The notes below the pieces were generated by a model. It was not told where the DNA came from, did not search any database, and worked only from the letters and a program-made list of their open reading frames with translations. Below, piece after piece: positions 17,772-27,527 of a stretch of DNA of 64,000 bases. The stretch spans positions 1-64,000 of the forward strand of contig CAYNYF010000010.1 in the NCBI GenBank assembly GCA_964401385.1, written 5' to 3'. The position numbers and the translations under genes are program-made. The stretch comes from CAYNYF01 sp964401385. Its GTDB lineage: Bacteria > Planctomycetota > Phycisphaerae > SM23-33. The first letter of the stretch is position 1; each line of letters begins with the position of its first letter.

Positions 17772-19472
17772 CTATTGCTCCGGGCCCTGGATCGAGATCT
17801 CTCGGCTGCCGGCGGCGTCATGCTGTTGGCCTTGGGCGTAGACGTTGATGTGAAACTCACCAGCCGGGCAGTCGGCGGGGATGCGGACGCTCCAGGCGGC
17901 CTTGCCTTCAGTGATTCTGACGGAGTTCTCAACGACTACTTTGTTATTGGCGCGGGCGTTGGTGCGAATCATTTCCGCTTCCGCGCCTGGACGGTCTTCC
18001 GGCACGGCCGCGACGGGTCTCAACGTCCTGTCGCGGCGGATCGTCAGCGAAAAGTGGGCGGTGCCGGTCTTGACCGGGCCTGTCATGCGGACCTCGATGG
18101 TCTGACCCGGCCACGCCGCCGCCGGCGCCGACAGCGCGGCCCTCTCGCGCACGACCGGCAGCGAAAGGGCGGGATCGCCCAGCAGGTTGTACAGCATGAT
18201 CTGGTCGGCCCGCTGATCCGACAGGGCGGCAAAGCCCAACTGCGTCGCGGCCAGCAGGTCCACCATCGTCCGGAACCCCGTTCTCCGGCCGCGGGCGAAC
18301 CATTTTTGCACTTGCAGGAAGGCCTGACCGACCGTCGGCGGGGGCGCCTCCAGCAGCGCCTCGGTCAGGAACGCGCCGAGGATCGCGTTGGCGTACGGCT
18401 GGGAGATGCGGCTGGAGCCGACGAATATCGCCGGGCCAGCGGGGCTGGCCAGCAATCGCTCGCCGACGGAAGCTTCCGCGCCGTCGAACCGGCCGGTCGA
18501 ACAGGCCAGGGCGACCACGATGGTGCGGTGATGGGGAATGCGGATTGCCTTGACCGCGGAGCTGTTGAGGATCGGATACGTCTGGCCTTTCCAGGTGAAC
18601 CGGTCAAACCCCTTCTCGCTGCCGTGGCCGATGTAGAACATCAGCGCCGGTCCGGCGTTGAGACGGTCGACCATGTGGTCGCTGAACCGCGACGGGGCGT
18701 AGCAGTAGGCCGAGGCGGGGTTGGCGTAGGACAGGTGGCAGTTCAGGTAGTTCGGCGCGTGGTCGGCCAGCACGATGGAAAAGAATCTTTCCAGAACCGC
18801 GTCGATCATGCGGCCGAAGCCGCCCGGCCCGGCGAAGACGTCGGCCCGGCGGCGCCACTGCCCGGGCGCTTGGCCGCGCTCGCAGGCCAGCGTTTTCCGT
18901 ACCATCACCCGCAGGTCGCCCAGCGACCGGGCGGGCAGGCGCCCGACGGCGACGTCCGGAACGCCCGAGCCGGCCGGCGTCGCGTAGAGATAATCGCCGG
19001 CGAGGAATTTGTCAGAGGGCATCTCCGTGGAGTAGAAACGCGCCCGCGTGATCCACGTCGGCAGGTACATCCCCTCGGCGTTTCGCCTGTCGCCCGTGCC
19101 CACCAGCAGGAGAAACTTCGGCCGGGCGGGAGCGGCCGGCAACTTGGCCAGCGAGTGCAGAAAGTCGCGGATCGACTTGGCGCTGGCCCGGCCGTTTCCG
19201 AAGGCCTTGTAGATCGTCTCGGCCGTGGCGATGCGGACGGTCTGGCCGTGGCCGGACCGCCACTTGGCCAGCGGCATCACCTCGGCGACCGCCTTTTGCG
19301 GACAAATCAGAAGGTACGCCGGGACGATGTCCGGCTTCCTCACGTCGGCTAGGACGAGAGAGGCTTTACGCGCGGGCTGCTCGTCGGCCTTCGCGCAAGC
19401 CGGAACCGTCAGGGCGGCGAGGGCCGCCAGCCAAACTTGAGCATGCTTGCGGACCATCAGCAGACTCCGCAC
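17772..19472 (-). CDS. C25 gingipain-like cysteine protease, exported
   Basis: 566 residues with an N-terminal signal peptide (LAALAALTVPACAKA; possibly a lipoprotein at Cys26, though the lipobox is imperfect). The caspase-like C25 core is visible: PDVAVGRLPARS, catalytic His283 in FYIGHGSEKGF and Cys324 in VALACSTGRFD, followed by an Ig-like C-terminal domain (from about residue 445). Such proteases act outside the cytoplasm in protein processing or degradation. The start is 26 bases from the end of the upstream GNAT-fusion gene, so the two are very probably cotranscribed. ATG at 19457 is an alternative start. Confidence 0.85.
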   Translation of the reverse strand: MRSLLMVRKHAQVWLAALAALTVPACAKADEQPARKASLVLADVRKPDIVPAYLLICPQKAVAEVMPLAKWRSGHGQTVRIATAETIYKAFGNGRASAKSIRDFLHSLAKLPAAPARPKFLLLVGTGDRRNAEGMYLPTWITRARFYSTEMPSDKFLAGDYLYATPAGSGVPDVAVGRLPARSLGDLRVMVRKTLACERGQAPGQWRRRADVFAGPGGFGRMIDAVLERFFSIVLADHAPNYLNCHLSYANPASAYCYAPSRFSDHMVDRLNAGPALMFYIGHGSEKGFDRFTWKGQTYPILNSSAVKAIRIPHHRTIVVALACSTGRFDGAEASVGERLLASPAGPAIFVGSSRISQPYANAILGAFLTEALLEAPPPTVGQAFLQVQKWFARGRRTGFRTMVDLLAATQLGFAALSDQRADQIMLYNLLGDPALSLPVVRERAALSAPAAAWPGQTIEVRMTGPVKTGTAHFSLTIRRDRTLRPVAAVPEDRPGAEAEMIRTNARANNKVVVENSVRITEGKAAWSVRIPADCPAGEFHINVYAQGQQHDAAGSREISIQGPEQ

Positions 19473-19498
19473 TCGGCGCGGGCGCCCTCATCCCCGCC

Positions 19499-22400
19499 TC
19501 ACCTCAGCCAGCCAAAGCCCTGAAGACGGGGGAACAGCGTCTCCAGGAGATCGCGCACGTTCTCGTTCAGCATCGGGGCGATCTGCATATTCTGTTGCAG
19601 GTACGCCTCGAAGGGCGTCTCGATGCCGGCCACGATGCGTGTGACGTTGTCGTCGGATGCTTTCAGTGTGATGTCGGCCCCGTTGGGGGGTTGACGCAGG
19701 ACGCTGACCCGTCCGCTGTCGATCTTCAGCGCGGCGCGGTGCTTTCGGCCGAGGATCGAGATCGTCCCGGTGAAGTCCTTCTTGCCCAGGCGGCGGGTAA
19801 GCAGCGGCGCAATCTCCTCGAGGAATTGCGGCAGGTTCAGCAGGGCGAACATGGTCACTCCGCCGGTCTTCCGGGTGCGGTAGCCCATCGGCTGCAACAG
19901 TGGGGCCAGCACCTCCGTGCCCCGCCAGACGCGGACGCGCTTGAGGCCGCGCTTGACCAGAAGGCGGTGGAGTTTTCCGATGAGGGCGCGGGCGACGTCA
20001 TCGGCCTTCTTGTCGCTCCGGACGGCCATTGCGCTGATGGAGGTGTCCTTGCCGCGCGTCTGGGCGGCGACGGTGCCGACCAGCCTGCCGCCGCGGTAGG
20101 CCAGCATCACCGTCGCCCCGCCAGCGGGCCTCCTCGCACGGGCCGGGGCGGCGGCGAAGGACTCGCCGTAGCAGGCGTTGGAAAGGTCGGCCATCGCGCG
20201 CTCGTCGCCGCCGCGATACGCGCGGACTCTAATGCCTCTAACCGGCGCGGCCGGCGGCAGGCGACCCAGCTCACAGCTCAGCTCCTCACTCTGGCGATCG
20301 TCGACGAAGCCGAAGCTTCGATACATCGCGTGCGCGGTGTTGCGCGTGCCGGTGCCAAGGGCCGCACAGGAGCACCTGCGGGCGCGGGCATCGTTGAGCG
20401 ACCGCGCCATCGCAAGCCGCGAGAGGCCCCTTCGGCGGAACTTCCGGGCGGTGTGCACCCAGTAAACCCAGAACATCGACACGTGCGTGTTGCAGGGCAT
20501 GTGGGCGGTCACGTCGTCGGAGAAGATGTTGGCGACGTGCCGGCCGTCCACCGTGGGGTAGACCTCCACGAACCCCGGATATCGCGTTTCGAGCCGTGCG
20601 GCCTTCGCCCCGTCGGCCCGACCGATGCCTGCCAGAGACAGCCGCTCCGCTCGCGCGTCGCCGACGCGCCCGAGCTGGTAGCCGGCCTCAAGCTGGAAGC
20701 GATGGTCCAGCTTCGTCGCCAGCGCCGCCAGGCGGGCGGCTCCCTTGCCGCCGCTGTGCTCGACGAGGCGCAGCGCGGCGATCGCCGCCAGGGCCGCATC
20801 GTCGCGCCTGCCCGCCAGCGCCTCCAGCTCGCTAAGCCCGCGGCAGTCGCGGGCCTGCCCCAGCCGCGAGGCCCCAACCAGCCGCACCGCCGCATCGCAC
20901 GAGCGCAACTGCCGCACCGCATGTCCCGGCGGGCGCTTGTCCGCCTGCTCGCGGGCGATCAGGGCCTCCAGCGCGTCGGCCCGCTCCGAGGCCGGCGCAT
21001 CGGTGTCCTTCAGCAGGCGAACAAGGTATCGCCGCACGCCGCGCTGGAACGCCGCCGAGCCGAATCGCTCCCGCGGCAGCGGATGCACCGTCGCCGGCAT
21101 CTCGGAAAACCACGGATACAGGTCCTCCTTCACGGCCTGGCTGAGAAAGTGGATCGTGCGGTCCAGCTCCGTGAAGACCGCCTCCGGTGCCGCCGCCCGG
21201 TTTAACTTCTTCGGGATGGCCCCGAAGAAGCGCTCCAAGATGTCCCAACCGTAGCGCCGCGCGAGTGCCAACCAGATCCACAGCCCGGGAGCGTCGTCCC
21301 CTTCGCCATAGTAGCGTCCGGGGTCGAGCCCCTTGCTCCTGAGCCGACTTTGGCGCTCCAGCGCCTCGCCGAGACGCTCGGACTCTTGAGCGAACCCGGC
21401 CCATCGCATCGCCAACAGCCCCGAGAACCGCCCTAGTGCTTCCCTGCCCAGGAAGGTCTCCCTGAGCACCCTACCGGCCTGGCCGTGCCATGCTATCAAG
21501 TCCCCCACCTGCCGACCCAGCGCGAACGCCAGTTCCGCGTCGGGCGCCCCCACGCCCAGGTGGATCACCGGTCCGCTCGAATGCCACGACCAGTCGATCC
21601 CCGACCGGCAGGAACCGTTCAGCTCGATCCGCCAGCTTCGGGGCTCGTCGGTCGGCGCCGCCGCCTCGAAGCGAGGAAGCAGCTTCCGCGCCATCCGCGT
21701 CACCGCCGGGACCCGACGCGCCACGCTCGAGGCGTATCGGATTTCCACGTTCCCGGCCCGTCTGGTCGCGTACTTCGGGAAGACCTCGCACGGCAGCCTT
21801 TCGGGGCCTCCGCGGCCCGCCCGCTTGGAGGCGAGGTGGTCGATCAGGGCCCGGTGCAAACGCCCGCCTCCCTCGGACGAAAAGCTCCCGCCCACGGCGA
21901 CGACCTTGCCCGCGCCGAACTGCACCGACAGTGCGGCCGCTTCGCCCGTCCCGCGGTGGCACAGCAGGACGGTCGCCCGCCTGGACGCGCGCAGCGGGCT
22001 CCACTGCTCCAGGAACACGTCTTCCTTCCGCAGTCCGCGCATCGGCGCGGATCGGCCCAGAGCAATCGACCCGGCGGGATATCCACGCACGAGGTTACCG
22101 TCCAGATCGGTCCGCCCGGTCGCGTCGGCCGGGGCGACGAACTCGACGCCGAAGCGTCGCGCGATGGCGGCCACGGCCATCTCTTCGACGCCTTTGCCCG
22201 TGAAGCGATCGAAAGCCCCTGCCGACCCGGACAGCAGCAGCCCGCCGCCGCGGCGGACGAACTGCACGATCGCGTCCGTTTCCCGCCGGCTGTACGTCAT
22301 CGCCGCCTGGGCGACGATCGCCAGCATGTCGTAGCGGCGCAGCCTCGCGGCCGTCAGCGGCACGCGGCTGTCGGTCGTCTCATACCGATCGTCCGGCTCC

Positions 22401-22501
22401 AGGCGGACGAAGCTTACCCCGGCCAAAAGATCGCGCGACCGGTCGACCAAGATGGCCACCGGGTGTCCGCGGCGGCGCTTCGGCTCTCGTGATATTGACA
22501 T
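19499..22501 (-). CDS. 1000-residue fusion: GATase-like, peptidase-like, HEAT, GNAT and SCP2-like domains
   Basis: No signal peptide. Residues 1 to about 240 look like a glutamine-amidotransferase-like flavodoxin fold (VAILVDRSRDLLAG, then FVRRGGGLLLSGSAG). About 265-480 recall M60-like peptidase proteins, but no HExxH motif is visible, so this part may be inactive. About 490-630 are HEAT-like repeats. About 640-870 contain GNAT acetyltransferase sequence (motif A FRRRGLSRLAMARSL, then AHAMYRSFGFVDD) followed by a second GNAT-like half. The last 120 or so residues resemble the SCP2-like domain that closes Eis-type acetyltransferases (FTGTISILGRKHRAAL). The ATG at 22501 follows GGGAGG. It is the first gene of a four-gene minus-strand cluster. 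Function unknown. Confidence 0.75.
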   Translation of the reverse strand: MSISREPKRRRGHPVAILVDRSRDLLAGVSFVRLEPDDRYETTDSRVPLTAARLRRYDMLAIVAQAAMTYSRRETDAIVQFVRRGGGLLLSGSAGAFDRFTGKGVEEMAVAAIARRFGVEFVAPADATGRTDLDGNLVRGYPAGSIALGRSAPMRGLRKEDVFLEQWSPLRASRRATVLLCHRGTGEAAALSVQFGAGKVVAVGGSFSSEGGGRLHRALIDHLASKRAGRGGPERLPCEVFPKYATRRAGNVEIRYASSVARRVPAVTRMARKLLPRFEAAAPTDEPRSWRIELNGSCRSGIDWSWHSSGPVIHLGVGAPDAELAFALGRQVGDLIAWHGQAGRVLRETFLGREALGRFSGLLAMRWAGFAQESERLGEALERQSRLRSKGLDPGRYYGEGDDAPGLWIWLALARRYGWDILERFFGAIPKKLNRAAAPEAVFTELDRTIHFLSQAVKEDLYPWFSEMPATVHPLPRERFGSAAFQRGVRRYLVRLLKDTDAPASERADALEALIAREQADKRPPGHAVRQLRSCDAAVRLVGASRLGQARDCRGLSELEALAGRRDDAALAAIAALRLVEHSGGKGAARLAALATKLDHRFQLEAGYQLGRVGDARAERLSLAGIGRADGAKAARLETRYPGFVEVYPTVDGRHVANIFSDDVTAHMPCNTHVSMFWVYWVHTARKFRRRGLSRLAMARSLNDARARRCSCAALGTGTRNTAHAMYRSFGFVDDRQSEELSCELGRLPPAAPVRGIRVRAYRGGDERAMADLSNACYGESFAAAPARARRPAGGATVMLAYRGGRLVGTVAAQTRGKDTSISAMAVRSDKKADDVARALIGKLHRLLVKRGLKRVRVWRGTEVLAPLLQPMGYRTRKTGGVTMFALLNLPQFLEEIAPLLTRRLGKKDFTGTISILGRKHRAALKIDSGRVSVLRQPPNGADITLKASDDNVTRIVAGIETPFEAYLQQNMQIAPMLNENVRDLLETLFPRLQGFGWLR

Positions 22502-22750
22502 AGGTTGCTTACCTCCCGGATCCCCGAGCGGCGTTGACGCTTCCGCAGAAGGCGCGGGGACGGGCAGGATACAGCATCCCCGCGCGCGCGTGCAAGGAGA
22601 CTTTGACGCCCGATTGCCCCGAGAGAAGGCGCCGGCTTTTATAATCGCCTGGCCGGACCGGCAGATCAATACGGAGTCGCGGTTTGCCCGCCCCGGAGGG
22701 TACGGCCGTTCGCCCGTGGGTGGCGCGGTTTGCACTTGACGCCGCCAAGA

Positions 22751-22782
22751 CAAAGCGCGAAAGTAGTTGTTTTCGCTCTTTG
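22751..22782 (+). promoter_or_regulatory. Perfect-arm dyad upstream of pruA, candidate operator
   Basis: The sequence reads CAAAG-N-GCGAAA, 8 bases, TTTCGC-N-CTTTG: eleven paired bases on each side with one symmetrical mismatch. It lies 27 bases before the pruA start and just downstream of a TTGACG that could be a -35 element. The position suggests a repressor site or leader hairpin for pruA. The wider 22502-22809 spacer separates divergent genes and holds no other gene. Confidence 0.5.
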
Positions 22783-22809
22783 TGAAAAGACCAATGCAAG
22801 GAGATAGCA

Positions 22810-24441
22810 ATGTTTAACGGAATTTTCCAGGTTCCCCGGCCGAAGAACGAGCCCGCCCTGAACTACGCCCCGGGCAGCCCGGAGCGGGCGGAGCTGAAGG
22901 CCAAGCTGGCGGAGATGCTGGGCGAGAAGCTCGAGGTGCCGATGGTCATCGGGGGCGAAGAGGTCCGCAGCGGCAAGCTGGCGAAAATGCGGTACCCCCA
23001 CGACCACAAGCGCATCCTGGGCACGTATCACCAGGGCAACGCCCTGTACGTAACGAAGGCCATCGAGGCGGCCAACCAGGCCAAGAAGGAGTGGGCCCAG
23101 ATGCCCTGGGACTCCCGCGCGATCGTGCTGCTGAAGGCGGCCGAGCTGCTTGCGGGCAAGTACCGACAGACCCTCAACGCCGCCACCATGCTCAACATGT
23201 CGAAGACGCCGCAGCAGGCCGAGATCGATTCGGCCTGCGAGCTGATCGATTTCTGGCGGTTCAACCCGCACTTCATGCAGCTTGTGTACGGGGATCAGCC
23301 GATGTCGACGCGCGGCGTGCAGAATTACATGGAGCACCGGCCGCTGGATGGGTTCGTGCTGGCGATCACACCGTTCAACTTCACCTCCATCGCCGGCAAC
23401 CTGCCGACGGCGCCGGCGCTGATGGGCAACACCGTGGTCTGGAAGCCGGCGTCGGCCGCGGTGCTGCCGGCGTACTTTATTATGAAGGTCCTCACCGAGG
23501 CCGGTTTGCCCCCGGGGGTGATCAACATGGTGCCGGGGCCGGGGCCGATTATCGGTCCGCCGGCGCTGGATAACGTCAGCCTGGGCGGGATCCACTTCAC
23601 CGGCTCCACCAAGGTCTTCTCGACGATCTGGCTGGCGGTGGGCTCTGACATTCGCAAGTACGTCTCCTATCCGCGGATCGTCGGCGAGACCGGCGGCAAG
23701 AACTTCATCTTTGCCCACGCCAGCACCGATATTGAAGCCCTGGTGGCGGCGCTGGTTCGGGGCGCGTTTGAGTATCAGGGGCAGAAGTGCTCGGCCGCGT
23801 CGCGGGCGTATATTCCGGATTCGATCTGGCCGGCGGTCAAGGAGCGCCTGCTGGCCGACACCGCCGAGCTCAAGATGGGCGACGTGACGGACTTCCAAAA
23901 CTTCATGGGGGCGGTGATCGACAAGAATTCCTTTGACAGCATCAGCGGCTACATCGACTATGCCCGCAGCAGCCCTGACATGGATATTCTCGTGGGCGGG
24001 GGGGCCGATGACTCCCTCGGGCACTTCATCGAGCCGACCGTGGTGCTGTCGAGCGATCCGAAATCCCGGCTGATGACGGAAGAGATCTTCGGGCCGGTTC
24101 TGACCGTCTATGTCTACCCCGAAGCTGAGTACGACCAGGCGCTTGAGCTTTGCGATCAGACTTCGTCGTACGCGCTGACCGGCTCGATCTTCGCCACCGA
24201 GCGGACCGCGATCGTCAAGGCGATGAACACCCTGCGCCACGCGGCCGGGAATTTCTACATCAACGACAAGCCCACGGGAGCGGTCGTCGGCCAGCAGCCC
24301 TTTGGGGGCGCCAGGGCCTCCGGCACCAACGACAAGGCCGGCAGTTGGCTGAACCTTGAAAGGTGGGTTTCGCCGCGGACAATCAAGGAGACGTTCCTGC
24401 CGCCGAGAGACTTCCGGTATCCGTACATGGCCGAGGAATAG
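22810..24441 (+). CDS. pruA: 1-pyrroline-5-carboxylate dehydrogenase
   Basis: 543-residue NAD(P)-dependent aldehyde dehydrogenase that oxidises glutamate semialdehyde (from proline) to glutamate. The N-terminus (PALNYAPGSPERAEL) is typical of the stand-alone P5C dehydrogenases. The cofactor and catalytic segments are present: ITPFNFTSIAGNLPTAPALMGN, FTGSTKVF, general-base Glu293 in VGETGGKN and nucleophile Cys327 in YQGQKCSAASR. Length is normal for the family. A strong AAGGAGA site precedes the ATG. No proline dehydrogenase gene is next to it. Confidence 0.95.
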   Translation: MFNGIFQVPRPKNEPALNYAPGSPERAELKAKLAEMLGEKLEVPMVIGGEEVRSGKLAKMRYPHDHKRILGTYHQGNALYVTKAIEAANQAKKEWAQMPWDSRAIVLLKAAELLAGKYRQTLNAATMLNMSKTPQQAEIDSACELIDFWRFNPHFMQLVYGDQPMSTRGVQNYMEHRPLDGFVLAITPFNFTSIAGNLPTAPALMGNTVVWKPASAAVLPAYFIMKVLTEAGLPPGVINMVPGPGPIIGPPALDNVSLGGIHFTGSTKVFSTIWLAVGSDIRKYVSYPRIVGETGGKNFIFAHASTDIEALVAALVRGAFEYQGQKCSAASRAYIPDSIWPAVKERLLADTAELKMGDVTDFQNFMGAVIDKNSFDSISGYIDYARSSPDMDILVGGGADDSLGHFIEPTVVLSSDPKSRLMTEEIFGPVLTVYVYPEAEYDQALELCDQTSSYALTGSIFATERTAIVKAMNTLRHAAGNFYINDKPTGAVVGQQPFGGARASGTNDKAGSWLNLERWVSPRTIKETFLPPRDFRYPYMAEE

Positions 24442-24504
24442 GCGCGGCGGCCACAGAAGCCAGCATCCGCTCGATTCGGCTCATGGGAGCGGGCGAGCAA
24501 GACA

Positions 24505-25746
24505 ATGGGAAAACAGACAAGAAAGCCCCGGAAGCGTAGGAAGCCGGCGGTCGGGCAGGGCCTGTCCACCCGCGCCATCCACGCCGGCGAGGACCGGGAG
24601 CGCTATGCCGATTCGATCACGACTCCCATCGTCCAGACCTCCACCTACGCGTTCAAGGACAGCAAGGAGATCCGCGCCTACACGAAGGGCGGCAAGGAGC
24701 GATTCGAGTACGGCCGGTACGGCAACCCCACCGAAAAGGTGGCGCAGCGCCGGATGGCTGCCCTGGAAGGGGCGGAGGAGTGCGTGATCTTCGGCTCCGG
24801 GATGAGCGCGATCGTCACCACCATCCTGGCGCTGGTCCACAGCGGCGATCACATCGTCATCACCGACGATGCCTACAAGAAGACGCTCGAGTTTTGCAGC
24901 TCCTATCTTCAGCGATTCGGCGTCGGCTGTACGATCGTGCCCTTCGGCGACTATGACGCCCTGGATCGCGCGATCGGGCCGAAGACGCGCTTCATCTTCT
25001 CGGAGTCCCCGACCAATCCCTACCTGAACGTCTTCGACTTGGTGCGGCTTCGCCGGATCGCCCGCAAGCACAAGGTCCTGACGCTGATCGACAGCACGTT
25101 CGCCACCCCGGCGAACCAGCGGCCGCTGGAGTTCGGCGTCGATCTGGTGATGCACAGCGGCACCAAGTATCTGGGCGGGCACAACGACATCTTGGCCGGG
25201 GCGGTGCTGGGGCGAAAGGAACTGGTTGACGAAATCCGGGTTCTGCACAAGGCCATCGGCGGCGTGATTGATCCGCACTGCTGTTACCTGCTCCTGCGCG
25301 GGCTGAAGACCTTCGCCCTGCGCATGGCCGCGCAGAACGAAACGGCCATGAGGGTGGCGACGTTTCTGGAAGGCCATCCGTGCGTGAAGCGCGTCTACTA
25401 TCCTGGGCTGAAGAGCCACCGGCACCACCGCATCGCCAAGGCACAGATGGACGGGTTCGGCGGCGTGGTCACCTTCGACATCAAGGGCAACCTGGCTACG
25501 GCCAAGCGCTTCCTCGACGGCCTCAAGCTGTGCTTTATCGCGCCCAGCCTGGGCGGGGTCGAAACCCTCATCACCCACCCGGCCCTGGTCAGCTACTACG
25601 AGTATTCGCGCAAACAGCGCTACGACCTGGGCATCACCGACACGCTGATCCGCCTGGCCGTCGGCGTCGAGGACGCCGACGACATCATCGCCGACCTCGA
25701 CCAGGCGCTGAAGCGCACCCGCCGGGCCGGCAGGCGGAAGAGGTAG
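24505..25746 (+). CDS. Trans-sulfuration pyridoxal-phosphate enzyme (cystathionine gamma-synthase/lyase type)
   Basis: 413-residue PLP enzyme of Cys/Met metabolism. Motifs are STRAIHAGEDRERYADSITTPI, YGRYGNPTEKVAQRRMAALEG, the PLP phosphate loop FGSGMSAIVTTILALV and the Schiff-base Lys221 in HSGTKYLGGHND. The family includes cystathionine gamma-synthase, cystathionine lyases, O-acetylhomoserine sulfhydrylase and methionine gamma-lyase, and sequence reading alone does not separate them. A short Lys/Arg-rich N-terminal extension (residues 1-14) is unusual. It follows pruA by 63 bases on the same strand. Confidence 0.92.
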   Translation: MGKQTRKPRKRRKPAVGQGLSTRAIHAGEDRERYADSITTPIVQTSTYAFKDSKEIRAYTKGGKERFEYGRYGNPTEKVAQRRMAALEGAEECVIFGSGMSAIVTTILALVHSGDHIVITDDAYKKTLEFCSSYLQRFGVGCTIVPFGDYDALDRAIGPKTRFIFSESPTNPYLNVFDLVRLRRIARKHKVLTLIDSTFATPANQRPLEFGVDLVMHSGTKYLGGHNDILAGAVLGRKELVDEIRVLHKAIGGVIDPHCCYLLLRGLKTFALRMAAQNETAMRVATFLEGHPCVKRVYYPGLKSHRHHRIAKAQMDGFGGVVTFDIKGNLATAKRFLDGLKLCFIAPSLGGVETLITHPALVSYYEYSRKQRYDLGITDTLIRLAVGVEDADDIIADLDQALKRTRRAGRRKR

Positions 25747-25903
25747 ACGCGCGCCCGGCGGGGCGCAGGCCGTGGTGAAGCTGGGGCTTTTTCCGAGAAG
25801 TGGCGTCGGTGTCCTGATGCGGAGAGCGCCTGTGGCGTTCACAAACGGAGCCCATGTGGGAGACCTGCCGTAGGGGCCCTCTACCGTAAGAAAGGATGGG
25901 AAG

Positions 25904-27397
25904 ATGGCAGCTAGTCCCCTTGGAATGTTCCTGATCGTGCTGCTGGGCGGGGGCGGCGACCTGTTGGACTTCCTCTCGTCAAAGGCCTACTGGCAGGCCA
26001 AAGGCGTGGAGATCACCGCGGCGAACATGCTGGCCGAGCTTCGGCCGGTTGAACTGGGGGATGTGCCGGCCCTGATCCGGCAGCTCGCCTCCGAACGGCA
26101 CGCGGATCGCGAACAAGCCTCCCAGAAGCTTCTGGCCAAGGGGCCGACGGTGGTGCCGCGATTGCTCAAGGCGGCCGGGTCGGCCGACGCCGAGGCGGCC
26201 GCTCGGATCAGAAACCTGGTTCGGGCCCTTTCGGGCAGAGACAAGGCCCGGGCCGTCCGGCGGCTGATGGCGATTCGCACACTGGGCGAGGTCAAGGACC
26301 GCGCGGCCGTGCCGGCCCTGCGGAAGCTGCTGGACTCGAAGGCCCTCTTCGAGGCCGAGTACGCCCGGGCCGCTATCGCCGCCATCGAGGGCAAACCGTT
26401 CAAGCGCCCCGTCGCCTCGACCAAGGCTATGGAAAGCGACCTGTGGCTGCTGCCGGGCAACTGCGCCGCCGTGGGTCAGGTCGCACTGCCCGCCGGCAAG
26501 CCAGTGGATCTCGACCAGATGGCCAAGGAGCTGACCGCCATGCTGCCGGAGGGCAAGGCAGAAGAGGCGCTGAAACAGGCCAACGAGGGGTTGATCGCCG
26601 TGGCCGAGCGGATCGGCAACGTCAGGCTCCACGGCATCACCTTCGGCGTCGCCGACGACATAGGCGATGACAGCGGCTACGTGGTCTTCATTGCCCGCGG
26701 CCTCTACGACGTGACGGCCGTCCGGACGGCCCTGCTGGAGCAGCGGGCCAAGCCGCAGGTGGTGGAGGGGACGGAAGTTCTTGGGTTCGGCGGGGATGAC
26801 CCGGTACTGATCCTGGCCTCGAACGAGCGGCTGGTGTTCCTGGTGAGTCCGTCAGGCGAGAAGCTGCCGATCGCGCAGATGGTCGCGGCCCTGAAGGCCG
26901 GAAAGGGCAAGCTGGCCGGTAATCAGGACATCGCAAAGCTGGTCAAATCCGTCGGCGTCGACAATGCCCTGTGGGCGGTCATGCGCGTCAGCGAAGCCTA
27001 CCGCCAGGCATCGCTGCTGGCGCCGTTCAAGACCGTCACCCTCGTGGGCAAGCGGAAGGGCGAGCAGATGGATTTCGCGCTCAAGGCGACGGGCACCGAG
27101 GCCGAAAGGGTCAGCCAGGCCGTAACCGAGTTCAACGAGCTGATGGCCGAGGGGCGCGAGGGGATAGCCCGCGAGGCTGAGCGCATGCCCGCCATGAAGC
27201 CCGTGGCCGACCTGCTTGCGAGCATCAAGGCCAAGGCCGAGGGGCCCAACGCGACCGTCACCGCCTGCTTCAAAGGCGATGTGAAGAGGCTGCTGGGCAT
27301 GCCGTTCGTGATGTTGGTGTCCGTCAGGGCCGCGCATACCGAGATGATGGAATTGGAGGCGGCACCTCCTGTGCCTCAGCCTGCCCCGGGCCCGTGA
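25904..27397 (+). CDS. Hypothetical protein with HEAT-like repeat region
   Basis: 497 residues, function not recognised. A short hydrophobic N-terminus (LGMFLIVLLGGGGDLLDFL) is not a clear signal peptide. Residues about 45-165 are alpha-helical and HEAT-like (PALIRQLASERHADREQASQ, VPALRKLLDSKALFEAEYA). The remainder is a mixed alpha/beta region without known motifs and ends in a Pro-rich tail. The start follows GAAAGGATGGGAAG. It sits alone between the trans-sulfuration enzyme and the DUF1846 gene, with 157- and 130-base gaps. Confidence 0.75.
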   Translation: MAASPLGMFLIVLLGGGGDLLDFLSSKAYWQAKGVEITAANMLAELRPVELGDVPALIRQLASERHADREQASQKLLAKGPTVVPRLLKAAGSADAEAAARIRNLVRALSGRDKARAVRRLMAIRTLGEVKDRAAVPALRKLLDSKALFEAEYARAAIAAIEGKPFKRPVASTKAMESDLWLLPGNCAAVGQVALPAGKPVDLDQMAKELTAMLPEGKAEEALKQANEGLIAVAERIGNVRLHGITFGVADDIGDDSGYVVFIARGLYDVTAVRTALLEQRAKPQVVEGTEVLGFGGDDPVLILASNERLVFLVSPSGEKLPIAQMVAALKAGKGKLAGNQDIAKLVKSVGVDNALWAVMRVSEAYRQASLLAPFKTVTLVGKRKGEQMDFALKATGTEAERVSQAVTEFNELMAEGREGIAREAERMPAMKPVADLLASIKAKAEGPNATVTACFKGDVKRLLGMPFVMLVSVRAAHTEMMELEAAPPVPQPAPGP

Positions 27398-27527
27398 ACG
27401 CGGCTCGGGCCGCGCCGGGCGATGCCGGCGCTTGCACTATCTCCAAGCTGTTGGCAATATGATGCGCGGAACATTCTGAACGAGTCGACATGGTTGTTGG
27501 CATTCCCCAAGTGGCGCCGAGGAAACT

